The notes: generated by a model from the letters alone, not told the origin. A stretch of DNA of 9,226 nucleotides from CALAEC01 sp050692915 (GCA_050692915.1 JBOGVU010000095.1:1-9226), one strand, 5' to 3'; shown: positions 1 through 5,975, numbered from the stretch's first letter. Translations and numbers: made by a program.

Positions 1-553
1 GGGCCAGGCCGTTCAGGACCCGGGTCCCCGGCCGAACGGCCAGACGCTCCAGGGCGTCCGTGAGACCGCCGACGTCCGGTCGATCCGCGAACAGCCACGC
101 CGCGCCCACCGCCAGCGACCGGGCCAGGCCGAACGCCCCCATGGCCGCGGCGGCCGGGACCGGATCGCCCGAGGCCAGCGAGGCAACGGCCACGGCCACC
201 AGCGTGCCGTGCCTGAGGTGCGTGGCGAAGCCGACCCCGAGGCCCAGTCCGTACAACGCGGCCGCCGTCCCCGGCGAGAACGCGGATCGCCACCACTCCG
301 GCACCTGGCGCCGGAGCTCCGGGACGGGGACCGGGAGGCCGGCCAGCTCTCGGAGCGCGTACGCGCCGGCCACCCCGATGACGGCGACGGTGCCGGGGAC
401 CCCCCACGGTGCCCCGAGCGCCATCCCGGTTGCGCCGAGCCCCGCGCCCAGCAGTGCAGCGGAGAACGTCGCGCCGAGAACGTGGAGGCTGAGGACCCCC
501 GCCCACCTGGCTCGCCGGCCCCCGTGGACCACGGGGGTGATGGTCTGGGCCAT
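1..553 (-). CDS. Multi-pass membrane protein of the mau-like operon (partial)
   Basis: An open frame reads leftward from the ATG at 553-551 with no stop before the window edge, giving at least 184 codons; the C-terminus is missing. The start is supported by a GAGGG ribosome site at 564-560 with a 6-nt spacer. The protein is rich in Ala, Gly, Leu and Val, with about four to five predicted membrane helices (roughly residues 17-45, 50-70, 95-115, 118-160). A soluble stretch with Pro, Arg and two adjacent Trp (about residues 75-93) lies between helices two and three. It is the last visible gene after the MauD-like, MauA-like and small-ORF genes, so a role in maturation or electron transfer for the MauA-like protein is possible. 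The position recalls MauE or a CcdA/DsbD-type reductant carrier, but the visible part contains no cysteine, which argues against CcdA-type thiol chemistry. I do not recognise the family with confidence. Confidence 0.72.
   Translation of the reverse strand, partial: MAQTITPVVHGGRRARWAGVLSLHVLGATFSAALLGAGLGATGMALGAPWGVPGTVAVIGVAGAYALRELAGLPVPVPELRRQVPEWWRSAFSPGTAAALYGLGLGVGFATHLRHGTLVAVAVASLASGDPVPAAAAMGAFGLARSLAVGAAWLFADRPDVGGLTDALERLAVRPGTRVLNGLA
519..537. repeat. Perfect 9-bp inverted repeat just inside a start region
   Basis: CCCCCGTGGACCACGGGGG is a perfect inverted repeat with 9-bp arms and a 1-bp centre. As RNA it would form an 8-bp GC-rich stem with a 3-nt loop. It covers about codons 6-12 of the membrane-protein gene and begins 13 nt downstream of its start codon on the transcript. 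It could modulate translation initiation or bind a dimeric protein. It could also be chance in GC-rich coding DNA. Confidence 0.5.
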
Positions 554-562
554 CGACAGCCC

Positions 563-640
563 TCAGGGGCTGAACAGCGTGGACAGCCCGGCCACCACGG
601 AAGCGGCCACCACCGCCGTGAGGAACGGCCCGCTCAGCAC
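563..640 (-). CDS. Possible 25-residue single-helix membrane protein
   Basis: A short frame begins with GTG at 640-638, overlapping the last codons of the MauA-like gene, and stops at TGA 565-563. That stop overlaps the ribosome site of the next gene. A GAAGG sequence at 649-645 lies 4 nt before the GTG, which is rather close. The 25-residue product is almost wholly hydrophobic (Leu, Val, Ala, Phe) with a C-terminal Phe-Ser-Pro, consistent with one transmembrane helix. It fills the gap between its neighbours so that all four genes are translationally coupled. I do not know a named family. The same frame runs further upstream through the MauA-like gene as a low-complexity Arg/Pro/Gly shadow, so an accidental open tail remains possible. 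Confidence 0.4.
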   Translation of the reverse strand: MLSGPFLTAVVAASVVAGLSTLFSP

Positions 641-1164
641 GGCACCTTCGTATCCCGGTACGTGATGCAGAACACGCGGCGGCCGCCGTGGCAGTAGCCG
701 GTCAGGGAGGCGTCGCCGTTGATCCGCGTGTGCGACCTCGAGCAGCAGTCCACCACCACCCGGATCCGGCCACCGCAGCACCGGCTCCATGTCCCCTCGA
801 GGATCACCGGGCGGGTGAACGGGTATCGGTCCGTTACCCACTGCTCGCAGATCTTCCGGCGCCGCTGGGACGTCGACGTGTACAGCACGCCGTTGTCGTC
901 GACGGGGTAGCCGTGCACCGGGTGGACCGGATATCCGAACCGGTCGATCCGCGTCTGCGGGAAGTAGGGGTGGGGACAGGACCCCGTGGTGAAGATGTGA
1001 CCGCAGATGTGATACGCCTCGGCCCGGCGGCCGTCCAGCGCGGTGGCCACCACGGCGCCCCCCGCCAGGGCCACCAGTCCCCGCCCCAGCCGGCCCAGGA
1101 ACGAGCGGCGACTGGTGCGTCTGGCGAGGGCGACGCCGGAGCGCTCGGTGATGCGGGCCAGCAT
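634..1164 (-). CDS. MauA-like protein (methylamine dehydrogenase light-chain family), Tat-exported, atypical
   Basis: This 176-residue protein has a twin-arginine signal (S-R-R-S-F-L-G at about residues 18-24, then a hydrophobic stretch to about 40, cleavage near the A-E-A at 48-50). The mature part is cysteine-rich: ten cysteines at 54, 63, 106, 129, 130, 140, 141, 158, 166 and 176. That matches the disulfide-packed light chain of methylamine dehydrogenase, whose tryptophan tryptophylquinone cofactor is built from two of its own Trp residues. Aligning by hand to the Paracoccus chain as I remember it, Trp126, Cys130 and Asp139-Cys140-Cys141 match the first cofactor Trp, the Cys four residues on, and the Asp-Cys-Cys motif. 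Where the second cofactor Trp is followed by Cys, this protein has Phe165-Cys166. The only other Trp is Trp109. Canonical TTQ is therefore unlikely. Its ATG overlaps the stop of the MauD-like gene by one base (TGATG), implying coupled translation. Family assignment is fairly sure; substrate is unknown. Confidence 0.78.
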   Translation of the reverse strand: MLARITERSGVALARRTSRRSFLGRLGRGLVALAGGAVVATALDGRRAEAYHICGHIFTTGSCPHPYFPQTRIDRFGYPVHPVHGYPVDDNGVLYTSTSQRRRKICEQWVTDRYPFTRPVILEGTWSRCCGGRIRVVVDCCSRSHTRINGDASLTGYCHGGRRVFCITYRDTKVPC

Positions 1165-1724
1165 CAGTGAGCGGGCGCCTCCTCCTGTCGTCGGCGGGCC
1201 GTGTCGACCAGGCCCTCAAGCTGCTCGAGGTTGTTGATGGTCCCCTTGGCCCGCACCACGCCGAGCCGGTCGAGCGCCACGGCATACGGGGTGCCGGGGA
1301 TGCCGTACGCCCGAGCCACGGCGGGGCCGAGTACGACCGGGACGCTCGTCCCGACGTCGGGGATCGCGTCCCGGGGTTCCTCGGCGTCGCTCACCACGAG
1401 CGGCAGCATCCCCCCGACCCTGGCGGCTACCGGGAGGGAGGGGAGGACCTCGCCGCATACGGGGCAGCCCGGGGAGACGAACAGGAGCAGCTGGGGCTCA
1501 CCGGGGCCGCCGACCGTGAACCGCCGGCCGTCGAGGTCGCGGACGTCGACGGGCTCGGGCGCCTCTTCCAGAGGCGGGCCTTCCTCGTCAAGCTCGAGGG
1601 CGCCCCGAGGTCCCAGCCGGAGGTGCAGGGTGCCGATCTGCCGGGCCAGGGCCAGGGTGAGGAGCGCCAGCGCGACCACCAGCGCCCACAGCACCGCATA
1701 CGAGACCAGCCACCACCCGCTCAT
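1164..1724 (-). CDS. MauD-like membrane-anchored thioredoxin-fold protein
   Basis: This 186-residue protein starts at the ATG at 1724-1722. It has one N-terminal membrane helix (about residues 5-28), a short Glu/Pro-rich linker, and a thioredoxin-like domain on the outer face. The redox motif is Cys87-Pro-Val-Cys90, preceded by Phe-Val-Ser-Pro-Gly. The cis-proline loop is Gly-Thr155-Pro156-Tyr. The C-terminal segment Gly-Thr-Ile-Asn-Asn-Leu-Glu-Gln-Leu-Glu closely recalls the corresponding part of MauD proteins, which are about this length. MauD proteins are needed for correct disulfide formation in the methylamine dehydrogenase light chain, and the next gene is exactly such a cysteine-rich light-chain homologue, overlapping by one base. 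No good ribosome site precedes the ATG. Upstream in-frame sequence to 2510 is the antisense of the Kelch gene and is not included. Confidence 0.83.
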   Translation of the reverse strand: MSGWWLVSYAVLWALVVALALLTLALARQIGTLHLRLGPRGALELDEEGPPLEEAPEPVDVRDLDGRRFTVGGPGEPQLLLFVSPGCPVCGEVLPSLPVAARVGGMLPLVVSDAEEPRDAIPDVGTSVPVVLGPAVARAYGIPGTPYAVALDRLGVVRAKGTINNLEQLEGLVDTARRRQEEAPAH

Positions 1725-1739
1725 GGGTTCGCGCCAGAC

Positions 1740-3065
1740 ATGGGCGTCGTCCGGCAGGATACCATCGGCCCCCTGAGCCACCTCCGAAGGATCGGTCCGA
1801 TCTTCCTTCTGGGCGCCGTCCTGGGCTCCGGTCTGCCCGCCCGGGGCGCCACGGTCCGATGGACACCGCTCCCGCCCGCGCCGCTGTCGCCCCGGGGTTT
1901 CCACGCCGCGGTGTGGACCGGTCAGGAGATGCTGGTGTGGGGCGGGAGCTCGGCCGGGCGTCTGTTCGCCGACGGGGCCGCGTACGACCCCGCCTCCTCG
2001 ACGTGGCGAGGGTTGGCCCGATCGCCTTTGGGGGGCCGGACCGGCCACGTGAGCGCGTGGACGGGTCGGGAGCTCCTGATTTGGGGCGGGTGCTGCGACC
2101 GCTCGGCCGGCGAGTTCGCCGACGGGGCCGCCTACGACCCCGAGCGAGACAGGTGGCGGACGCTCCCGCCCCCGCCGATCGCGGCACGGACCGGGCACAC
2201 GGGCGTGTGGACCGGGACCGAGCTGCTGGTGTGGGGTGGCCACGTGTTCGGCCGCGAGTTCGCCGACGGCGCCGCCTACGATCCCCAGCGTGATCGATGG
2301 CGCCGGCTGCCGGTATCGCCGGCCGAGGCGAGGTTCGGGCACACCGCCGTGTGGACCGGCTCGGAGATGCTGGTGTGGGGAGGGGCCACGGAGACCCGGG
2401 CCCTGGCCGACGGAGCGGCCTACGACCCCCCGGCGGATTCGTGGCGACCGATCGCCCCCGCGCCGGTCGTCGGTCGCAGCGCCCACACCGCCGTCTGGAC
2501 GGGCGGCCACCTCAACGTCTGGGGCGGGTGCTGCGACGAAGCCTCCACCGAGCTATTCGACGGCGCGGCGTACGACCCCGCGGCCGACGCGTGGACCCCT
2601 CTCCCGCTGGGACCGCTGGCGCCGCGCCAGCTCCACACCGCGGTGTGGACCGGCGACCAGATGATCGTGTGGGGGGGCCGGAGCGGTCTCGAGGAGTATC
2701 CGCCCGACGCGGCCTCGTACGTCCCGGGGACCGCGAGCTGGACCCGGCTCCGCCGGGGCGGGCTGGTCCCCCGGGCGGGGCATTCCGCGGTGTGGACCGG
2801 GGAGGAGATGATCGTGTGGGGCGGATGCTGTACGGCCGAGCAGGTCGGGTTCTCCGACGGCGCCGTCCTGACGTTCGCACCGACACCGCCCCCTCCGAGC
2901 CCGCCCGCCAGCCCTCCTCCGCCGCCGCCAACCTCGGCCCCGGCTGCGGAGGAGAACGAAGGCCAGCGCTCGCCGCTCATCCCGGTGGCGCTTGCTGCCG
3001 TGGTGAGCCTAGCGGTGGCCGCCGCTGCCTCGGCGGCGATCCGCGGACGTCGCCTGCGGCGTTGA
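1740..3065 (+). CDS. Secreted, membrane-anchored seven-repeat Kelch-type beta-propeller protein
   Basis: This 441-residue protein has an N-terminal signal (basic residues near 16-17, hydrophobic core about 19-32, likely cleavage after the A-R-G-A at 34-37). Seven repeats follow with the core His-(x)3-Trp-Thr-Gly-(x)3-(Val/Ile)-Trp-Gly-Gly, the His lying at 55, 103, 153, 201, 249, 299 and 348. Most are followed by Asp-Gly-Ala-Ala-Tyr-Asp-Pro and a Trp, the Kelch pattern, predicting a seven-bladed propeller. Blades 2, 5 and 7 carry Trp-Gly-Gly-Cys-Cys (pairs 118/119, 264/265, 363/364). A Pro-rich linker (about 380-402) and a C-terminal helix (about 413-433) ending in basic residues anchor it outside the cell. 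The ATG at 1740 is the only one before the signal sequence but has no ribosome site. It diverges from the MauD-like gene. MauB is also seven-bladed but is a different propeller family. Ligand or activity unknown. Confidence 0.82.
   Translation: MGVVRQDTIGPLSHLRRIGPIFLLGAVLGSGLPARGATVRWTPLPPAPLSPRGFHAAVWTGQEMLVWGGSSAGRLFADGAAYDPASSTWRGLARSPLGGRTGHVSAWTGRELLIWGGCCDRSAGEFADGAAYDPERDRWRTLPPPPIAARTGHTGVWTGTELLVWGGHVFGREFADGAAYDPQRDRWRRLPVSPAEARFGHTAVWTGSEMLVWGGATETRALADGAAYDPPADSWRPIAPAPVVGRSAHTAVWTGGHLNVWGGCCDEASTELFDGAAYDPAADAWTPLPLGPLAPRQLHTAVWTGDQMIVWGGRSGLEEYPPDAASYVPGTASWTRLRRGGLVPRAGHSAVWTGEEMIVWGGCCTAEQVGFSDGAVLTFAPTPPPPSPPASPPPPPPTSAPAAEENEGQRSPLIPVALAAVVSLAVAAAASAAIRGRRLRR
1756..1764 (-). 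promoter_or_regulatory. Candidate extended -10 promoter for the mauD-like/mauA-like operon
   Basis: On the minus strand TGGTATCCT reads 1764 to 1756, an extended -10 (TGn followed by TATCCT, four of six bases as TATAAT). It would place a transcript start near 1749 and a leader of about 25 nt before the ATG at 1724. No recognisable -35 lies 16-18 bp upstream. It sits inside codons 6-9 of the divergent Kelch gene, as it must because the intergenic gap is only 15 bp. Confidence 0.3.
1902..2834 (+). repeat. Seven tandem Kelch repeats, about 144-150 bp each
   Basis: The conserved core (GTGTGGACCGG, then about 12 bases, then GTGTGGGG in its best copies) recurs with conserved His codons at 1902, 2046, 2196, 2340, 2484, 2634 and 2781. 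Spacings are 144, 150, 144, 144, 150 and 147 bp. Units 3, 4, 5 and 6 share the most nucleotide identity in the core, consistent with origin by tandem duplication. The vicinal-cysteine insert TGCTGC or TGCTGT occurs only in units 2, 5 and 7. Confidence 0.85.
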
Positions 3066-3071
3066 TACGCT
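3066..3071 (+). promoter_or_regulatory. Candidate -10 element (TACGCT) for leaderless copB-like transcript
   Basis: TACGCT fits the actinobacterial TAnnnT -10 pattern. It begins one base after the Kelch stop codon and ends 7 bp before the ATPase ATG at 3079, so transcription would start at or near the start codon. No ribosome site is evident in the 13-bp gap, which fits leaderless translation. No clear -35 is seen. Co-transcription with the Kelch gene is equally possible. Confidence 0.4.
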
Positions 3072-3078
3072 GGACGCG

Positions 3079-5127
3079 ATGGATCACGGCGCCGGGCACC
3101 TGGGCGAGCACGGTGGGCATGGCGAGCACGGTGGGCACGGCGACCACGGTGGGCACGGCGACCACGGTGGGCACGGCGACCACGCGGCTCAGTTCCGCCG
3201 CCGCTTCTGGCTGAGCCTGGTCCTGACCTTCCCCATCGTGGCCTTCAGCGAGATGGTCCAGGAGTGGCTCGGCTTCAGGCCGCCGTCGTTCCCGGGCGAC
3301 GGCCTGGTTGCGCCGGTCCTGGGCACGTTCGTCTTCGTCTACGGCGGCTGGCCGTTCCTCACCGGTGGACTGCAGGAGGCCCGAACCAGGCGTCCGGGCA
3401 TGATGCTCCTGATCGCCCTGGCCATCACGGTGGCGTTCGGGGCATCCGCGGCCACGGCGCTCGGGCTCTTCGACCTGGAGTTCTGGTGGGAGCTCGGCCT
3501 CCTGATCACCATCATGCTGCTCGGGCACTGGCTTGAGATGCGGGCCATCGGCCAGGCGCAGGGGGCCCTGGCAGCCCTGGCCGAGCTCCTCCCGGACGAG
3601 GCCGAGCGGGTCCGGGACGGCGCCGTGGAGGCCGTATCCATCGACGACCTGCGGGTCGGCGACGTGGTTCTCGTTCGCTCCGGCGCCCGGATCCCGGCCG
3701 ACGGCCGGATCGTCGAGGGCGAGGCGGAGATCGACGAGTCCATGGTCACCGGAGAGTCCCGCCCGGTTGCGAAGTCCGTCGGCGACGGGGTCGTGGCGGG
3801 GACCGTGGCCACCGACTCGGCGATCCGGGTCGAGGTGACCGCCGTGGGGGAGGACACCGCCCTGGCCGGGATCCAGCGGCTGGTGGCCGAGGCCCAGGCC
3901 TCGAGATCGCGGGCCCAGGTGCTGGCGGACCGAGCAGCAGCACTCCTCTTCTACGTGGCGGCCACGGCGGGCGTGGCCACCCTGGCGACGTGGGCGCTCC
4001 TCGGTCGCCCCGACGCCGCCGTGACCCGATCCGTGACCGTGCTGGTGATCGCCTGTCCCCACGCCCTGGGCCTGGCCATCCCGTTGGTCATCTCGATCTC
4101 CACCTCGATCTCGGCCCGCGCCGGGATCCTGGTGAAGGACCGGCTGGCGCTGGAGCGGATGCGCCTGGTCCAAGTGGTGCTGTTCGACAAGACCGGGACG
4201 CTCACGGCGGGCCGGCACGCGGTGGCCGACGTGGCCTCGGTCTCCGGGGACGACGCGGCCGTGCTCCGTCTGGCCGGCGCGGCGGAGGCCGACAGCGAGC
4301 ACCCGCTGGCCCGGGCCATCGTCGAGGCCGCGGCTCGGCGAGGCGAGGTGCCTCGGGCCGAGGGGTTCCGGTCGCTGACCGGCCGCGGGGTCGAGGCCGT
4401 CGTCGAGGGCGCCAAGGTCCTGGTGGGCGGGCCGAACCTGCTCCGGGAGCGGGGCCTGGACGTCCCCGAGTCGCTCTCGGTTCGGGTCAAGGAGTGGGAG
4501 GGGCGGGGGGCCGCCGTCCTCTCGGTGGTGCGTGACGATGAGGTGGTCGGCGCCGTGGCCCTCGAGGACGAGATCCGGCCCGAGTCCAAAGAGGCCGTCG
4601 ACGAGCTGCACCGGCTCGATGTCCGCGTGGCCATGATCACCGGGGACGCTCGGCAGGTGGCCGAATCGGTGGCTGGGCGCCTTGGGATCGACGAGGTGTT
4701 CCCCGAGGTCCTGCCCGAGGAAAAGGACCGGACCGTGGCCGAGCTCCAGTCCCGGGGCCAGCAGGTGGCCATGGTCGGGGACGGCGTGAACGACGCCCCC
4801 GCTCTGGCCCGGGCGGACGTGGGGATCGCCATCGGCGCCGGCACCGACGTGGCCATCGAGTCAGCCGGCGTCGTCCTCGCCTCGGACGATCCCCGAGCGG
4901 TGATCGACGTGATGCGCCTGTCGAGGGCCTCGTACCGGAAGATGGTCCAGAACCTCGCGTGGGCAGCCGGGTACAACGTGGTGGCCATCCCCGTCGCGGC
5001 CGGCGTACTCGCCTGGGCGGGGATCACCCTCGGTCCGGCCGTCGGCGCCTTTCTCATGAGCCTGTCCACCATCCTGGTGGCCCTCAACGCCCAGCTCCTC
5101 CGCCGCCTCCGGCTCGGGCGCGCCTGA
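3079..5127 (+). CDS. copB: CopB-type copper-translocating P-type ATPase (P1B-3 subgroup)
   Basis: This 682-residue heavy-metal P-type ATPase would expel copper across the cytoplasmic membrane using ATP. The order is: His-rich N-terminus (residues 1-37, many His-Gly pairs, in place of a Cys-xx-Cys metal-binding domain); helices at about 43-65, 75-97, 107-130 and 135-153; actuator domain with Thr-Gly-Glu-Ser (224-227); helix pair at about 293-310 and 315-340 with Cys326-Pro-His; phosphorylation motif Asp370-Lys-Thr-Gly-Thr; nucleotide-binding Ser-Glu-His408-Pro409; hinge Gly567-Asp-Gly-Val-Asn-Asp572; and two last helices, the final one with Met660-Ser-Leu-Ser-Thr and the nearby Asn-Ala. Cys-Pro-His plus this last motif and a His-rich N-terminus mark the CopB group, usually tied to Cu(II) or Cu(I) export. 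It is full length. It starts 13 bp after the Kelch gene. Metal specificity is inferred from motifs. Confidence 0.92.
   Translation: MDHGAGHLGEHGGHGEHGGHGDHGGHGDHGGHGDHAAQFRRRFWLSLVLTFPIVAFSEMVQEWLGFRPPSFPGDGLVAPVLGTFVFVYGGWPFLTGGLQEARTRRPGMMLLIALAITVAFGASAATALGLFDLEFWWELGLLITIMLLGHWLEMRAIGQAQGALAALAELLPDEAERVRDGAVEAVSIDDLRVGDVVLVRSGARIPADGRIVEGEAEIDESMVTGESRPVAKSVGDGVVAGTVATDSAIRVEVTAVGEDTALAGIQRLVAEAQASRSRAQVLADRAAALLFYVAATAGVATLATWALLGRPDAAVTRSVTVLVIACPHALGLAIPLVISISTSISARAGILVKDRLALERMRLVQVVLFDKTGTLTAGRHAVADVASVSGDDAAVLRLAGAAEADSEHPLARAIVEAAARRGEVPRAEGFRSLTGRGVEAVVEGAKVLVGGPNLLRERGLDVPESLSVRVKEWEGRGAAVLSVVRDDEVVGAVALEDEIRPESKEAVDELHRLDVRVAMITGDARQVAESVAGRLGIDEVFPEVLPEEKDRTVAELQSRGQQVAMVGDGVNDAPALARADVGIAIGAGTDVAIESAGVVLASDDPRAVIDVMRLSRASYRKMVQNLAWAAGYNVVAIPVAAGVLAWAGITLGPAVGAFLMSLSTILVALNAQLLRRLRLGRA
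3103..3183 (+). repeat. 18-bp tandem repeat coding the His-rich N-terminus
   Basis: The unit GGCGACCACGGTGGGCAC (with GAGCAC in the first two copies) is repeated four and a half times without gaps. It encodes Gly-Asp/Glu-His-Gly-Gly-His, a likely metal-binding stretch. Units three and four are identical and unit two differs from them by a single base, suggesting recent slippage or recombination. Length variation in multiples of six residues between strains is expected and would stay in frame. Confidence 0.93.
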
Positions 5128-5142
5128 AGCGAGACCCTCCCG

Positions 5143-5148
5143 GTAAAC
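5143..5148 (+). promoter_or_regulatory. Candidate -10 (TAAACT) for the phosphoesterase-cDPG-rho operon
   Basis: The 31-bp gap after the ATPase stop holds TAAACT, which fits TAnnnT and is unusually AT-rich here. It ends 10 bp before the GTG start at 5159. An AGGGGG run at 5149-5154 lies 4 nt before the GTG and may act as a ribosome site if transcription comes from upstream. A start point near 5155 would leave an almost leaderless message. No -35 is recognised. Confidence 0.38.
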
Positions 5149-5158
5149 TAGGGGGACC

Positions 5159-5959
5159 GTGGTCACCATCGCTCACATCTCCGATCCCCATGTGGGCTCG
5201 CCCTACTTCGTGCCGAACCTCATGAACCGGGTGATCGTGGAGATCAATGAGCTCGAGCCGGACGTGGTGGTGTGCACCGGGGACTTCACGAACTTCGGCT
5301 ATCGCCAGGAGTTCAAGACCGCCGTGGCGTACCTCGACCGGTTCGCGGCCCCCGTTCACTCGGTCCCCGGGAACCACGACGCCCGCAACGTCGGATACGT
5401 GCACTTCGAGGAGCTCATCGGTCCCCGGCACTGGTCGGTCGACGTCGAGGGGGTCCGCATGGTCGGGGCCGACTCGAGCGAGCCGGACCTCGACCATGGC
5501 CAGATCGGCAGGGAGCGGTACGAGTGGATCCGCGAGCAGTTCGCGGCGCCCGCCGACTACCGGATCTTCGCCCTGCACCACCACCTCATCCCCGTGCCGG
5601 GGACGGGCCGGGAGCGCAACATCGTGTACGACGCGGGTGACCTCCTCGAGGTCCTGATCCGCGCCGGCGTTCAGCTCGTGCTCACCGGCCACAAGCACGT
5701 CCCGTACGTGTGGCGGCTGGAGAGCCTGTACGTGGTGAATGCGGGGACCTGCGCCTCGCTCCGTCTGCGCGGTCACACGAAACCGTGCTACAACGTGATC
5801 GAGATCGAGGGGGACGAGGTGCGGATCCACCGCCGGTACCCCTTCGGAGGCTCCACCCTCAACGCCCACTATTCGATCTCCAGCGGCGAGGAGCATGTTC
5901 GGGAGCTCGAGCTGCTCACGCCCGAGCCCCGAGCCGACGTGCCGCTGGTGACCGAGTAG
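5159..5959 (+). CDS. Calcineurin-like metallophosphoesterase
   Basis: This 266-residue cytoplasmic enzyme (no signal or membrane helix) belongs to the dimetal calcineurin-like phosphoesterases, which hydrolyse phosphomonoesters or phosphodiesters. The metal-binding motifs are in order: Asp9-Pro-His11, Gly41-Asp42 with Asn45, Gly71-Asn72-His73-Asp74, His140-His141-His142, and Gly177-His178-Lys179-His180. The layout resembles the CpdA-like 3',5'-cyclic-nucleotide phosphodiesterase class, but family members vary widely in substrate. The GTG at 5159 places the first metal motif at residue 9, as is normal. The gene leads an operon with cyclic 2,3-diphosphoglycerate synthetase 16 bp downstream. That makes cleavage of the cyclic intermediate, a phosphate ester, a reasonable guess, though no sequence feature proves it. 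A general cAMP or phospholipid phosphodiesterase is the alternative. Confidence 0.9.
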   Translation: MVTIAHISDPHVGSPYFVPNLMNRVIVEINELEPDVVVCTGDFTNFGYRQEFKTAVAYLDRFAAPVHSVPGNHDARNVGYVHFEELIGPRHWSVDVEGVRMVGADSSEPDLDHGQIGRERYEWIREQFAAPADYRIFALHHHLIPVPGTGRERNIVYDAGDLLEVLIRAGVQLVLTGHKHVPYVWRLESLYVVNAGTCASLRLRGHTKPCYNVIEIEGDEVRIHRRYPFGGSTLNAHYSISSGEEHVRELELLTPEPRADVPLVTE

Positions 5960-5975
5960 TCAGCCCGGAGGACGC

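Noticed and set aside
60..697. Plus-strand frames of 201 and 162 residues at the left end
   Set aside because: They are low-complexity and antisense to the membrane-protein and MauA-like genes, which have better starts, ribosome sites and domains.
1167..1739. Upstream extension of the Kelch frame to give a 632-residue protein
   Set aside because: This part lies antisense to the MauD-like gene, has no recognisable domain, and would put the clear signal peptide in the middle of the protein.
1725..2510. Upstream extension of the MauD-like frame to 448 residues
   Set aside because: It is the antisense of the Kelch repeats, a low-complexity Gly/Arg/Pro sequence, and would bury the N-terminal membrane helix.
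2977..4611. 544-residue minus-strand open frame
   Set aside because: It is antisense to the copper ATPase, which has every expected motif; its His/Arg/Gly-rich composition is typical of shadows in GC-rich DNA.
5135..5152. CCCT/AGGG pairing after the ATPase stop as a terminator
   Set aside because: Only 4 bp can pair around a 10-nt loop and no T-run follows, so it does not look like an intrinsic terminator.
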